NCBI GenBank assembly: GCA_049999765.1
Contig: JBNGIQ010009489.1
Span: 1-64,000 of the forward strand
Origin: Phaeoceros laevis
Lineage: Eukaryota; Anthocerotophyta; Anthocerotopsida; Notothyladales
DNA length: 64,000 nt
Direction of reading: 5' to 3'
Within the stretch, counting starts at the first letter, position 1; each line of letters starts with the position of its first letter. Shown piece after piece: positions 52,742-64,000 of this stretch. Under the pieces are notes generated by a model. The model worked only from the letters and a program-made list of their open reading frames with translations, searched no databases and was not told where the DNA came from. The position numbers and the translations under genes are program-made.

Positions 52742-55700
52742 CTACTGCAAAACTTGCTGAGTACTATGCTCCCTACATCCATCACATATCCAAGCTACAG
52801 CTCGTAGATGGTTCACGGTGCTGGAGGAGGAAGGTGACTGGCCCTGGTACTGTACCTTGCACAGCCTAAAGTGCCGCCTGAACCTGTCACAATCCTCTGT
52901 ATTCAAAAACCGTTTTCTCCATTCGTACTTAGGATTCTCTTGAAGAAAACTCTCCACTTCGGTCCTCAACACTTCGGTCCTCAACTGACTGCGTGGAGCT
53001 CCAATCGTGGCGACATTGAAAGACTCAATGTCTAGAGGAAAGAAGGCAGTGCGGGTTGGAGGAGGAATAGCAGCGGCAACATCACCCACATATCCCACAC
53101 CTGCAACATTGGACCCTACCCTTGCTGCGAGGCACAAACAGAGGTAAGCATAGGAAGACCAGGGTTGCATCCTCATGGCTCGCTCATCGAACAGGTAGAA
53201 CAATCTCCCTCTCTGAGATGGAACCCTGTGTTGGTCTGCTGTATTAGCTGTGTGCTCAGGACTTCCACACCCCGTGCACTCACAACCCAGGTGCAGTTTG
53301 AAGGGCACAACCCGGCCCCACGATACTTTTGCCAGAAACCTTCGAAACATGCTCACATCCTCTGAGGTGAGGTACATGACTTTGGGACCATCCAACTCGG
53401 GAGTTTCTGGAAGCTCTGGTCCTGACGTCCCTAGAATGGCCTCCTTCACTTCTTGCTCCTCACCAACGATGATGATGTCGTTTTGGATAAGCCCTGCGTA
53501 CTCTGTCTTGGGTCCCAGGATGTCTGGTTGCCCCTTCTGCTCATGTGGGATTTTGCGCCAGTCCAATATGCGAATGCCGCTGCTTTCATCCAAGATACTC
53601 TTCTTCAGGTCAGTAAACAGAATATTCTCGTTGGTCCTATACTTGCACAAGGTGAGGTTTTTTACGCACTCCTTCCTGATCACACCTTCCACTAGGGACA
53701 CTCCTATGCAACCCTTTTGGGAAGCACAAAAGGATCGAATCTGTGTTATCACGTTTTTCTGCAGAAAAGTAACAGTCTGGAAGTGACTGGCCACAGACCT
53801 TACCAAAATATCTACGAAATATCCTGCATGCCCGCTGTACTCCAGTAAAATGTCATGTCCTTGGATGGTGACTTCAAATAGGTTGGGGCGCAGCTGTGTG
53901 TCGGTACGGTTTGTGAAACTGGTGCTAGCAAAATGGTTCACCAGCACAACCTGCAGAGTATTCCAAGAGCTTGAGAATTCACTAGATCTCAGGCTAAACA
54001 GTTGATACAACGAAGCAAAGCAAAGCACACGAAAACAATAAAGAAGATATTTATCTTACCTGAAGTCTGGGGAAAAATCCTGGTGTCAAATATGTGCAAT
54101 TTGTGTCTGCACATTGTAGTCGCTGGCCAACAAATATGCATTTCGAGACGTCCCGCCCTGGCGGCCATTCCAGGCGACGTTCGCCATTTCTAGCCAAGTT
54201 GGCACAATCTTCCAAGAGGAAGGGGATAAAGTATTTGCGGTGACACACTCCTGCCTCATCCGTCCATTCGCGAAGGTAGCAGAGGTCTAGTTTAAGCATC
54301 AAGTCGATGAGGTTATCCAAACTTACCATGTTTTTATCCATAGCCATACTAGTGAGAGATTCCTCCAAAAGCTCTTGCAAGAATTGCAAATCCACCAACC
54401 CATTTTCAGGCTGGGACCTAGCCACTTCCTTCTTTTGGGGCTCCAAGACACTAGCAAAGCTCTGATTCACCAAGTTGCCCAAAATGTTGTGCCCGAACCA
54501 GTGAGGGTTGACAACTATGAAGTCAAGTCCGTGGAAGTAGATCACGTCTCCTGTATCATGCAAGTAAGCAGCTACCACTTTCCAGCTTCTATCCGAAGCC
54601 CTGAACGCCCTCCAGCCCCGACCTCCTTTTTCTTCTCCAACTTTACATATAGCAGCAAACAGTTCCCGAAATTCATTTACAGAGATGATGGGCTTGTTGT
54701 CATGCTCCAACGACCATTTCTCCAGAGCAAGGCGGGTCTGCTCACACACCACAGGTACCTCGGGAAGGTGCCGCAACATATCCTTGAATTTGGCGACTAC
54801 CATGTTGAAGATCGGTTCCACGTCACTGCCAGACAACGCACTCACAAAGAAGGGCACCTCGTGCGCTTCCACCACGCCCTGGAACTTCGTTTTGAGATCC
54901 CTCACACGCATAGCCACCTGCCCACGGTCCACCTTAGCTTCTCCGTTCATATCCTGGTGAGTGATGACCACAACCACGAAGGGCTTCACAGGCCCAGAAG
55001 ACCGGGGCGCGGAGTTGGACGCCACAAACCGAAGCCAGTACTCAAACTCGTCGGTGAAATGCTGATACGTCTTGGATCCAGTCCTGGTGGTGTCGTATGA
55101 GTGAACCATGGGGTTGTAGGCGAACACGAAGATGCACGAGTCGTGAACATTGGGAAACACACAGTCGTGAAGCGCATAGTACTCCTCGTGTCCGGCGAAA
55201 TCCCAAATGTTGATCCGGATGTCCGGTTGATCCAGCAAGGTGGAAACCTCAAACCCTCGAGTACGCGCCTTCGTCGGGTCTTGCTCAGCCACATGGTAAC
55301 GGGTACTGGGGCCCTTCTCAAGCTTTCCCTGCCCTGCTCCTGGTAGTAGTAGCATTGTGTCCGCCAAAGTTGTTTTCCCTGCGAACTGGTACCCGCAGAG
55401 AACCAGACGGCACGACTTGGGGCGGGTGGTGGGCACATCCATGAGAGCTGCCCTGTACTTGATGTTCTTCCGCACCTCCTCTTGCACCGACTCCGCCTTG
55501 CCGGCCTCGTGCAGAGGCGTCCCGAACAGATGGATGGCCTCGAGGGAGGTGTAGGAGACCAGCAGGTCGAGCAGCAAGGGGTAAACCTTCTGGACATCGA
55601 CTCCCGGACAGTCGGACAGGTCGAGCTTCCGAATGAAGGTGTTGCGACGAAAGGCTGGAAGAATGGTGGTCGCCCATTCCTCGGGGGAGTAGCCCGCGCC

Positions 55701-56894
55701 AAGCAATCCCAGCTTGCGCACGGTCCGGTTGGAGACAATCATGTCCTTGAGCACCTTCAGATCCACGTGGGAGTCGCGCAACGTTAACCTGAGGGTGTGG
55801 AGCTCCGGGCACGCCGACGACCGTGTCGCCTCGTGATGGGGCGTGAGCAGCTTGAGCAGCGCCTCTGCGCCCTCCTTGTCCAATCTGACAGTCAGCACGT
55901 TGAGGGCGGTGTTGTCCGACAAGCCGCCCCGCACCAGCCGCTCGTCGAACAGGAACTTGTCCGAGAAGAAGAGCTGCTTGAGCGTGGTGTTGGCGGCCAG
56001 CATCCCGGCTAGGCTGTCGGCGTCCGCCTGGCACAGCCCCTGCTTCCTGCCCCGCCAGGGGATGTAGCAAGTAAGCACCTCCAAGCTGGTGTTCCGCAGC
56101 AGCGCATCCGCCAGCGCCTTCACGGCCCCGTCCGGACATAAGAAACCCTTGCAATCGATGTGCAGCTCCTTGAGCACGGCATTGAGCTCGAGTACGGCCG
56201 CTAGGTTCTGGAAGCCCTGCAGCCCTATCGGTTCCGACGTCTCAAGACGAAGCTTAGTGAGCTCGGAGAAGTTCGGGAGCACGGCCGTGAGGTGCTCCAG
56301 AGTGACCTCCTCCCCGCTCGTACCGTGATCTCCGATCACCAGCGACCACAGGCCCGTCTTGCCCTTGTTGGACGCAGTCTCGAAGGCCTTCCACACCGCC
56401 TTCCCGCACCAGCCACCGCCTACCAGCTCCAATTCTCGGAGCGTGGTGTTGGCGTTGAGGAAGGAGGCCAGGTGGCCGCCTCCTGCTTCCTGGCAGAACT
56501 GCTCCCCCTGCAGCGTCAAGCTCCGGAGATGCGCATTCTTGTCCAGAGTCTGGTACAGCGCCCACACCGCCTGCTGGCCATGGCGGCTTTGTGGAAGAGA
56601 GCTCTGCTGGCGGATGATTAGGTCGGCGAGGCGGTTCCGCTGCGCTGCGAGGCTCACGAGAGCCAAGGTCACTCCTGCCTTGCACTCATCCGCTAGCTCT
56701 GGGAGCGCTGAGCTCACCACGTCAGCGCTTTGGTTCTCCAGATCCGCTGACGTACCGCTGGTATGCACTCTTGAGGTACCAGGCATTTGTGGCAACAGTT
56801 CCGTTGCATGCTTCACAATCTGCTGTGCAGACAGAGGTGGCTTTCTCACCCCCATCCCTTGGAGTGTCCTCTCCAACCATGTCGGACCGCCCAT
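52742..56894 (-). CDS. LRR-Roc-COR (ROCO) GTPase, TORNADO1-like
   Basis: Exons 56894-54060 and 53950-52742 join in phase 0 to 1347 residues, close to the length of Arabidopsis TORNADO1. About residues 130-480 are leucine-rich repeats (for example LRSLTLQG, TLRELELVG, VLKELHID). The Roc GTPase domain follows. The P-loop is G501-YQFA-GKT with K507/T508. The DxxG motif is D565-FAG with His after it (DFAGHEEY), and THQD near 645 serves as the guanine-specificity motif. A COR region follows with WRAFRASDRSWKVVAAYLHD and VNPHWFGHNILG, then FFPRLQ at the exon border. The second exon holds a C-terminal domain (LLEYSGHAGYFVDILVRS...) ending with ICDGCREH. Family knowledge: ROCO proteins are slow GTPases regulated by dimerisation, and TORNADO1 acts in leaf and root patterning. 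There is no kinase domain. It is divergent to the ROCO gene at 59.2 kb. Confidence 0.85.
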
Positions 56895-57589
56895 GCTGGA
56901 TGTCCCTCAAAGGGTCTTTAGGCCAACGTTTCAATTCCACAATGGAACACTCATTTCACTCCCCACCATTGAGACTCTTCCACGGCCTCCGCTGCTGCTG
57001 CTGGTTTGCAAGCCTAGTGCTCCGGATCCAAATAGCACACTAGTGTCGACGAGACGAGTCTGCTCACTGAAACGAACTCATTGTGTGAGTCCGCACACGT
57101 TCCTCAATGTGTCCCAGAGTCCGCACATGAGGCTCATCACTTCCACAACCCACCCTCAAGGACTCGGTCAAAGCGCATTTGACGTCACAGCCACCGATAA
57201 AGCTTCATAGAACTTTTCCAGCTCACACATTTCACACGTTGGTGTAGAGCGACAGTGCAGAGAGAGAAGAGAGAGGAGCGCTGTGATTGGCTTGAGGCGC
57301 TCGTATCACGTGGTATGCCTTGTGGACGCCCTTTCTGTCCAGGTCTTCCTCCTACATGACGCGGTGTCTTCCTCTTCAATTTAGGAGTCACGCGTCTGGA
57401 TCGGAGTACCTACAAAGGTTCTCTTCACAAAGACACGTGGCGGCAGCCAATAGCCCGAAGTTGAACAACAATCAACCGGGCCCATAAGTATGTGACGATG
57501 ACAATCCTGGTGGTGAGGGGCGTTTTTTTAGACCGAAGCCAATAATCATGGAAGGTAAACTTGTGACACACAATGAGCTACAGGTTATG
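56895..57589. other. Upstream region of the minus-strand ROCO gene
   Basis: Probable promoter. No gene seen. Confidence 0.45.
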
Positions 57590-57879
57590 GATGATGCATT
57601 CAACTGGAGTTCAGGGATGGAGGAGGAGTGGATCGACTTGGAGGCAGATCGTTTGCTAAGCTAAAGCTTGCCAAATCTGCAAGCTGCAGGACGCATCAAG
57701 CTTGAAGGTGGAGCATTGCCAAGGAAAAGGTGTGGAAGGGCCAGACAAACAGGAGGCTAGTTCATCAGAGTGGGCGGAAAGGATCGACACACTGACGGCT
57801 GAGATGGACACGATTGAGGCAGAAAGGAAGAGGCTGGAACATGAACTGGCTACCATGCCATGCCGGCTACAACCATAAG
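57590..57879 (+). pseudogene. R-family relic: middle domain and coiled coil (R3-like)
   Basis: DDAFNWSSGMEEEWIDLEAD and RLLS match the R3 segment TDAFSWSSENQEEWLDLEAE. A stop follows, then EWAERIDTLTAEMDTIEAER resembles the R3 coiled coil. Both ends of the gene are missing. The relic lies between the two ROCO genes, which shows that the R family reaches into that locus. Confidence 0.7.
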
Positions 57880-58430
57880 TGCTGGTGCTCTACAGCAGGG
57901 GCAGGCAGCTGCATTCAGGGATCGTGGAAAGAGAACTGCTTGAAAGTGATATATTACCGGGAAATTGCCTCTTAAAATATGTATGCAAAATATGGCCAGT
58001 TGGAAGTTGCACGCAAGTGTTGCAAAGTCTGTCCACAAGGGACGTGGTAACATGGACTGCCATGATGAATGGGTATGGTAGAAACAATGAAAGCCACAAG
58101 GCTGTACAGCCTGTTTCGAAGAGATGATGTTGGCTGGTAGACAGCCTAGGTACTGACACCACATTTAGTTGCCTTCTTGTAGCATGCAGTCATGCGGGGC
58201 TGCTCAGTAAGGGTCGACAGTACTTTGATGGCATGGTGAAACAGCCCGACAAGTGAGCATTCTTAAGTATGTGCATGGTTGATCTTCTTGGGGGGCAGGC
58301 TACGTGCTTAGGTGAGGCAGAGGAGATGCTATTATCGGCTAGGTGCAGGAATGATGCTGTTGGGTTGACGTCATTGCTCAATGCCTGTAAGACTCATGGT
58401 GATATTGAGCGCAGATGCAGAAAGGTGGGG
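57880..58430 (+). pseudogene. Pentatricopeptide-repeat (PPR) pseudogene
   Basis: Pieces in different frames match a plant PPR protein of the E/PLS class. They are GRQLHSGIVERELL, a Y.K.G-like stretch, RDVVTWTAMMNGYGRNN (58040-58093), TFSCLLVACSHAGLLSKGRQ with YFDGMV, MVDLLG, GEAEEMLLSARC, and LTSLLNACKTHGDIER. Family knowledge: PPR proteins bind organellar RNA and act in editing and processing. Several frameshifts and stops make it non-functional, and no targeting peptide is seen. Confidence 0.75.
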
Positions 58431-59189
58431 CAGATGTAGATAGAGTTGAAAGGCTGAGAAATTAAAGTTGGCAGGAGCTAGGAAGAAAACCATGCCATGC
58501 CGGCTGATGACGTCGACTTCAGCGTGAATCAAACTCCACTGCTTCATCAGCCAGGGCCAGGCTAGCAATGTAGTCGTGGCCCGTTTGCACACCGACCGGC
58601 TCTTGCCATGAGTCCACAAAGGAGGCTGCGGATAGGCTGGAGTGGTCGGTCCAGAACCTCCGAGCGGGTTACCACCGACTGAAGTAGACTGACTGGTCCA
58701 AAGATACTTGGAATCTGCTGTGACATGACATCACTGGATTGACGCGGGGATCGAATGCAAAGCCACGTTCAAGGAACCCACTAGTTGCTTCCCTGCTTCA
58801 CCACGCAACTCTCTTTCAACAAAGTTGATGAACGTGTGGTGGTGAAACGCTGGCCCGGCTGACTGCTTCACAAATTCTCACATGGAGCTGCTGCACAGTA
58901 GTTGGCTCAGTTTCTTTTCCTTCCAGGTAAAACTTTTCGTGATTGGATGCTGAGATATCCCTCCCTCCCTCACCAGGCTGTCCTGCCATCCCGTCTCTCT
59001 CCAAGGGACACATTATTTATTACTACAAGAGGTAACCGACGGGTGTAGATCGCTCCTGAAGCCTTTCCGTTCGTCCTAAGTTCAAGCTTCAGGCAGTCGG
59101 CCAGGCAGCACCAGGCGTTGCGTTGCGTTGCGTTGCGTTGCATTGTTCAGGATCCGGAGGAGGAGGCCACTCACCTGTACGTCTGCACC
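58431..59189. other. Upstream region of the plus-strand ROCO gene
   Basis: Probable promoter and leader. A (CGTTG)n run of about five units lies at 59115-59140. ATTATTTATTACTAC at 59011-59025 is A/T-rich and could serve as a TATA element, but this is weak. Confidence 0.4.
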
Positions 59190-62100
59190 ATGGCAGGTCG
59201 ACGTCTCAAACTAACCCCTGTGGAAATGATGAATGCAGGTGAGATCCTGGAGCTGCTGCCTCGCCTCGCTCCAGCAGGAGCCCTCTCCCACAAACTGCGA
59301 ACGTTTCTGCAACGTTATTGCACGGAGCGGGAGGGTGGCGGATCTGCAACGATCATACTCTCCGGTCCGGCAGTAGCGGAGTTGTTGGTGGCAGTGCGTG
59401 AGGAATGCGCAGCGGAGTTGAAGGGGCTGCTACGTATACCAGCAGCTGCAGTTGTGCAAGATTCGGTTCAAGGAGGTGTCATGGCCCACCTCTGCTTCTG
59501 CTTACTCCTTGCCTTGGCACCCTCTCTACCCCTTCCTGTGGCCCAGAACGGGCTTGGGTTCGGTTGCCAAATTTCTAGTAATGAGTGGACATGGTTGGGG
59601 TCGGAATGCGGCGAGCAAGCATTGGAGGTGCTTTGTTCCGCTTTGATGTCTCAACACTGGAGCACCCCTGTACGGCACCTAGGGATATGTTACATCAGAG
59701 CATTTGGGACAGAGAGGGCGTGCCAGCACTTGGCCCACCTACTGGAGGACTCCACCCATTGCAAGCTCCAAAGCCTCATCATGAGGGACACAGGCACGAG
59801 AGCAGATGGGACGAGCCACATTGCCCGGGGTTTGCGAACAAACACTAGCCTCACCAAACTCAAGTTGGCTGGTTGTGAAGAAGTGGGCGACAGGGGTGTG
59901 GAGCACTTGGCCGCAATGCTCCGCAACAACTCCACTATCCAAGAGCTTACCTTGAGAGGGATTGGGATGACAGGAGAGGGAGTCGGCCACCTTCGCGATG
60001 CACTCCTGTCCCAATCGCAAGCTGCTTCTCATCCCATGCATATGGGCACTGGCGGCTTGAAGACGCTGGACATATCTGAGAACCGGATCGGACAGCCCGG
60101 GGCGGTCCACCTGGCTGCCATTCTGGCCAACAACAGCTGCGGCAGCCTTCGGAAGCTAGTTGTGGAGGACTGTAGGCTGGAGGACGACGGGGAAGGATGC
60201 CTTGCAGAGGGTTTGCGGACAAACAACACGCTGGAGGAACTGGACATCAGCTATAGCAAGATGGGTCAGAAGGCCCTGGAGGCCCTGGGGGCCCTTGTCC
60301 GCTGCTTGGCCACCGACAACAGTACACTTAAGATACTCACGATGTCTGGTCAAACGAAATGGCCTGCAGCGGAGCTGATCGCTTTCATGCTGTCCTCTAA
60401 CCAGTCACTTGAGGAGCTTGGTTTGCGAGGAGCACCCTACTCGGCCACAGAATGGGCCACTATCATCCTCCCAGCACTCAGCGGCAACAAGACGCTCAAA
60501 TCCATAGACTTGTCGTTCTGCGAAGGACTCGAAGGGAAGGAAGTGGAGGCTGCTTTCTTTGAGCTCCTGCGGATCAACACTACGATCCAAAAAGTGGACT
60601 TGGGAATGACTCCACTTAATAAAGCTGGCAAGGCTGAGGGTATACAGGAGGAGGTTCGGCGCAACAAGGATTTCAGGAATGCTTTGTCTACTATGACTCA
60701 AGGAAAGCCCAAATCCTGCCGACTTATTCTCTGTGGAAATGCATATGCTGGTAAGCCACTCCACATGTACATGGATTACTTGCACTCTAGCACTTGTGAC
60801 TCTTGGGGAGAGGCTATAACAGATATCAAATTGTGGTTTCTCTCAAACGCCTTATTAGTATACTCTGACTAAATGTAGATCATTGTTTGATGCAGGCAAA
60901 TCCACTCTTTTTCAAGCCATGAAGGGGATTATGCAAAGCAATGCACAGAAAACGACATGCTTCCCAGATCAACCCTTGGCCCGATTGGTGTGTGGCCAAT
61001 CCTCACATGATAGAGAACTTTATAAGCGAACGCGAGGCATAGAAATTCATTCTCTCAAGGAGAATAAAGATTTCCGAATCTCTGCGTGGGATCTTGCTGG
61101 CCAGAGGGAATTTCATGCTCTGCATGATGTTATGTTTCCAAGTGGGGACAGTGCCGCTGCTTTGTTTGTGTTAACTTACAATCCCATTGTGAGCCCGGGA
61201 GATTATGGAGCAGGTCAAATGAAGGTGGAAACTCGATTGGAGGAAGAGCTACTTTATTGGTTACGTCTCATTGCTTCCAATTACAAGCTAGGCGCAGTAG
61301 CACCTTCTGTCGTGGTTGTAATCACCAACAAGGATAGATTGATGAAACAACGCACTCATGTGGATTCATGGTTTCATCGTGCGAAAGGCTGCATCAGCAA
61401 ATTGAAGGGACAATTTGACGGCCTAGTCAACGTTGGAGAGAATCCCTTTCTTGTGAATGCCTTGGCTCGACAAGATCCGGAGTTAGAAAAGTTGTGCAGC
61501 CATATGGAACAATCGCTCATGAGCACCTTGGATAGACTCCCAATGGAGCCTGTGATATGCACCCGTGTCTTAAAGATTCTTCAAAGTAAGTACCAAGGTC
61601 ATCCTGTCATCTCTATTTCCGAATTTGCAAGACTTTGCTCAACTTGGTCTCTTCCCAAGGAGGCCAAGGTGGAGGTTGAGATGAAGGACAAGGACAAAGA
61701 GTGCAAACCAGTCGCTGCCTACTTGCACAACTCCGGGGAGGTCATATACCATGATAACCTCAATATCATTGTCACCCAGCCTAGGTGGTTTGGCCATGGC
61801 GTGCTAGGTCGACTTATCGACATCTTCTCATGTGAAGGGCAAGGCCGTCGTCATTTCTTTTCATGTTTCCCCAAGCCAGCAGTACGAGTGGAGAGACCTG
61901 TCAATGGATTTGTCGACAAAACATATCTCGGTTGGTTGTTGCAGGAAGCAGTGAAAAGTATCCCTGCCATGGACTCAAAAGCTGTGACATCCGACCAACT
62001 TATTCATCTCATGCTTGTCTTGAACCTATGCTATGAGGAAAGACCCGGTGACTCCAACACTGGTTATTTTCTGCCGGCCATCTTTGACGATGTGAGCAAC

Positions 62101-64000
62101 AAGGCTGCAGAAGGGAAGCAGCCTAGAACATGGCGCAAGGCCGCCAAGGGGTCCACGTTTTTCAGCCGAAGATTACAATGTGCTGATTTGAGAACATTTC
62201 TCACCGACGGCTTCTTCCCACGCTTGCAGGTAACCTACTAACCAGGCACCAATGAACCCATCAAATGCTAGTGGTATGTGTGTGCTTTTGTACAAGCTCT
62301 AGGTCATCTTCCAAAGACGAGGCTTGAACTTACAAGTACATTGCTATTGCTAATGTATACTTGCTAACGTTGCTTCTTGAATGAAACAGGTGGTCTTTCA
62401 CAATCATGCTGTTACGGAAAAGTGGGTCACAGGTGGCAATAACGATTGCTGCACCTTGGAAAGAAATTTCGTCAGTATGTGGGTGAATGGCATGGACATC
62501 CTCATTGAATTCAGCGGCTCGTCCGGCTCCTTCGTGGATATCATGGTCAAATCTTCCCAGTCTCATCAGCTGACCATGGAGTTCGTGCACCAGAACTTTA
62601 TTGGCAAAATTCGCTCCTTTTGTGCATCCCATGAGGGATGCCAAGGTGTCGCACTTGAGGAGTGCATCATTAGGCCAGGGTGCTTCCCTATCAACGGCCC
62701 CGGGCCCATGTTGTGTGTTCATCGTAAGGACCAATCGATCACCGTTGAGGAGTTGAGACGCCGGATGGAAAACACTCCAAACTATATACATAGTTGGGGT
62801 GAGGTGAAGGATGAGGCAGGGGCTGTTTTGTTGCCGAGAAGTGCAGACTCGGGGGTTGCTCTCCTGCATGGACCGGTACCACCCGCAAGGGCTTTTACCA
62901 CTCAAGTACTACTTCCAGAAGCAAGAGAACAGCTTGCCTTGCCTCCTGCTCGACACATCTTTGTGACACGAGAGGATGTCAGCCGGGTTAGCTGTGTGTT
63001 GGCCAAAGTCCAGATCGGAAAAGTGGTGCCATTGAGGTTACACTTGCAATGCGAGTGGGGGGATGGAGAGCATGAGGTGCCCAACCAGCCTGGACGTACT
63101 TTCTTTGTAGTCGACAACAAATTTGCGATTCAGCAAGGCTTCATCAAGGCCGCGGTCACCGTAGGAGGTCTTCAACTGAAGGTGGGAGGCGTGGTGCTAC
63201 CAGGCATGAGTGTGGCAGGAGATGTTGTAGGAAGTGTTGCCTGGTTTCAGGGCATTCCAGTTTACGACGACACTATAGAGTCCTTGTCTGAGCGCTTAGG
63301 TAGCCAGCAATCGGACCCCGGTTGGGAGGAGGAGTTGCGGGCGATGGTGGAGGAGGATTTGCAGCAATGCGTCCCAGGTGCATGGATGAAGGAATTTTTG
63401 AACCGTGATACCAACTCCGGGTTGCAGGAGTTCAAAAACGATTTCCTGTTGACCGAGGTGGAATGTGCCGACACATCTGCCCCGGCTCTCCTCTGTGAAG
63501 ACCATTGTGCGAAGGGGCGGGGCNNNNNNNNNNNNNNNNNNNNNNNNNNNNNNNNNNNNNNNNNNNNNNNNNNNNNNNNNNNNNNNNNNNNNNNNNNNNN
63601 NNNNNNNNNNNNNNNNNNNNNNNCAATCGGACCCCGGTTGGGAGGAGGAGTTGCGGGCGCTGGTGGAGGAAGATCTGCTGCAATGCGTCCCAGGTGCCTG
63701 GATGAAGGAATTTTTTAACCGTGATACCAACTCCGGGTTGCAGGAGTTCAAAAACGATTTCCTATTGACCGAGGTGGAATGTGCCGACACATCTTCCCCG
63801 GCTCTCCTCTGTGAAGACCATTGTGCGAAGGGGCGGGGCCAGGGGCCCATTCGCAAAATGAATCGGGGTATTACTCCAAAGGCGCCACAGGCTCCAATTG
63901 CAAAAGGGGAGAACGACATGGAGAAGCTCGCAAAAATCAACGTCGATGCCGACGTCCACATGGAGGTTGCACCTGAGCAAGCTGAAGAATCTCAAAGTGG
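59190..64000 (+). CDS. LRR-Roc-COR (ROCO) GTPase, TORNADO1-like, 3' end outside the window
   Basis: Exons 59190-60750, 60896-62229 and 62390 onward join in phases 1 and 0. ATG 59190 is in the context ACCATGG. Leucine-rich repeats fill about residues 160-470 (LTKLKLAGCEEVG, TIQELTLRGIGM, LKTLDISENRIG). The first intron splits the P-loop: G516-NAYA-G521-K522-S523. The DxxG motif is D586-LAGQ, with the Ras-like Gln that the other copy lacks, and TNKD is the specificity motif. COR and the C-terminal domain follow as in the paralog. At 63524-63623 a 100-N gap separates two versions of the same 218-bp block (63306-63523 and 63624-63840), which differ at several bases. After it the frame stays open with a hydrophilic tail (QGPIRKMNRGITPKAPQAPI...) to the window end. 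Length is at least 1340 residues. No in-frame stop is seen. Confidence 0.8.
63306..63840. other. 100-N gap flanked by two similar 218-bp blocks
   Basis: CAATCGGACCCCGGTTGGGA to AAGGGGCGGGGC occurs on both sides of the gap with a handful of substitutions (for example GATGG/GCTGG, TTTGCAG/TCTGCTG, TTTTTGAACC/TTTTTTAACC). Either two alleles were placed in a row, or the last exon contains a real tandem duplication. Confidence 0.85.

Noticed and set aside
54375-57210. Several long plus-strand frames across the minus-strand ROCO gene
   Set aside because: All are antisense shadows of the LRR-Roc-COR frame, which has clear motifs.

Overview
The window looks like nuclear DNA of a land plant, most likely a lycophyte close to Selaginella moellendorffii. 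This is inferred from gene content and gene style only. The evidence is a pentatricopeptide-repeat (PPR) relic, gamma-tocopherol methyltransferase relics, a TORNADO1-like LRR-Roc-COR gene pair, small compact genes whose traced introns are about 100 to 370 bp with GT..AG ends, and Ty1/copia polypurine-tract/LTR boundaries. There are four N gaps (39508-39517, 46525-46624, 51954-52053, 63524-63623). Three of them have the same sequence on both sides.

The main content is a dispersed array of one multigene family, here called R. I count ten recognisable members and five decayed relics between 1.3 and 57.9 kb. The common architecture has five parts: (1) a tiny first exon of 22-30 codons with a W/A..AR..L.RK helix; (2) a phase-1 intron; (3) a helical domain with a xFxWLEELGxAF core and a later WxxAW...RRxIC...WLDLExxRL block; (4) a basic RKRK-like patch followed by a coiled coil; (5) a C3HC4 RING finger at the extreme C terminus. 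R2 (3.7-5.3 kb), R4 (15.8-17.1), R7 (21.1-22.4) and R8 (23.5-24.7) look intact. R3 (7.1-8.3) has an intact frame but no RING. R1, R5 and R6 carry frameshifts, and R9 and R10 carry in-frame stops. Relics lie at 3.4, 6.2, 19.0, 27.2 and 57.6 kb. The pattern reads as birth-and-death evolution of a RING E3 ligase family, with a segmental duplication still visible (R4/R7 plus their 3' flanks).

Between and beside these lie single genes: an F-box-like protein (8.9-10.4 kb), a secreted DUF946/VPS62-like protein (25.7-26.7), a membrane-anchored MpaB/DUF2236 oxygenase-like protein (42.9-44.2), and the last exons of a SAP-domain gene (50.4-50.8). At 30-32.5 kb there are two broken gamma-tocopherol methyltransferase copies flanking a broken Josephin-like deubiquitinase. 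A SMYD-type SET fragment lies at 36.6-37.0 kb. The stretch 34.2-40.5 kb is AT-rich and largely made of satellites and diverged direct repeats.

The right end holds two divergently transcribed LRR-Roc-COR (ROCO) GTPase genes: one complete on the minus strand (52.7-56.9) and one on the plus strand running off the window (59.2-64.0). An R relic and a PPR pseudogene lie between them.

How the genes work together is inference. A RING/F-box/deubiquitinase content beside leucine-rich ROCO GTPases suggests a lineage-specific ubiquitin and signalling locus, but nothing in the sequence proves a shared pathway. The R family is the best candidate for an undescribed system.
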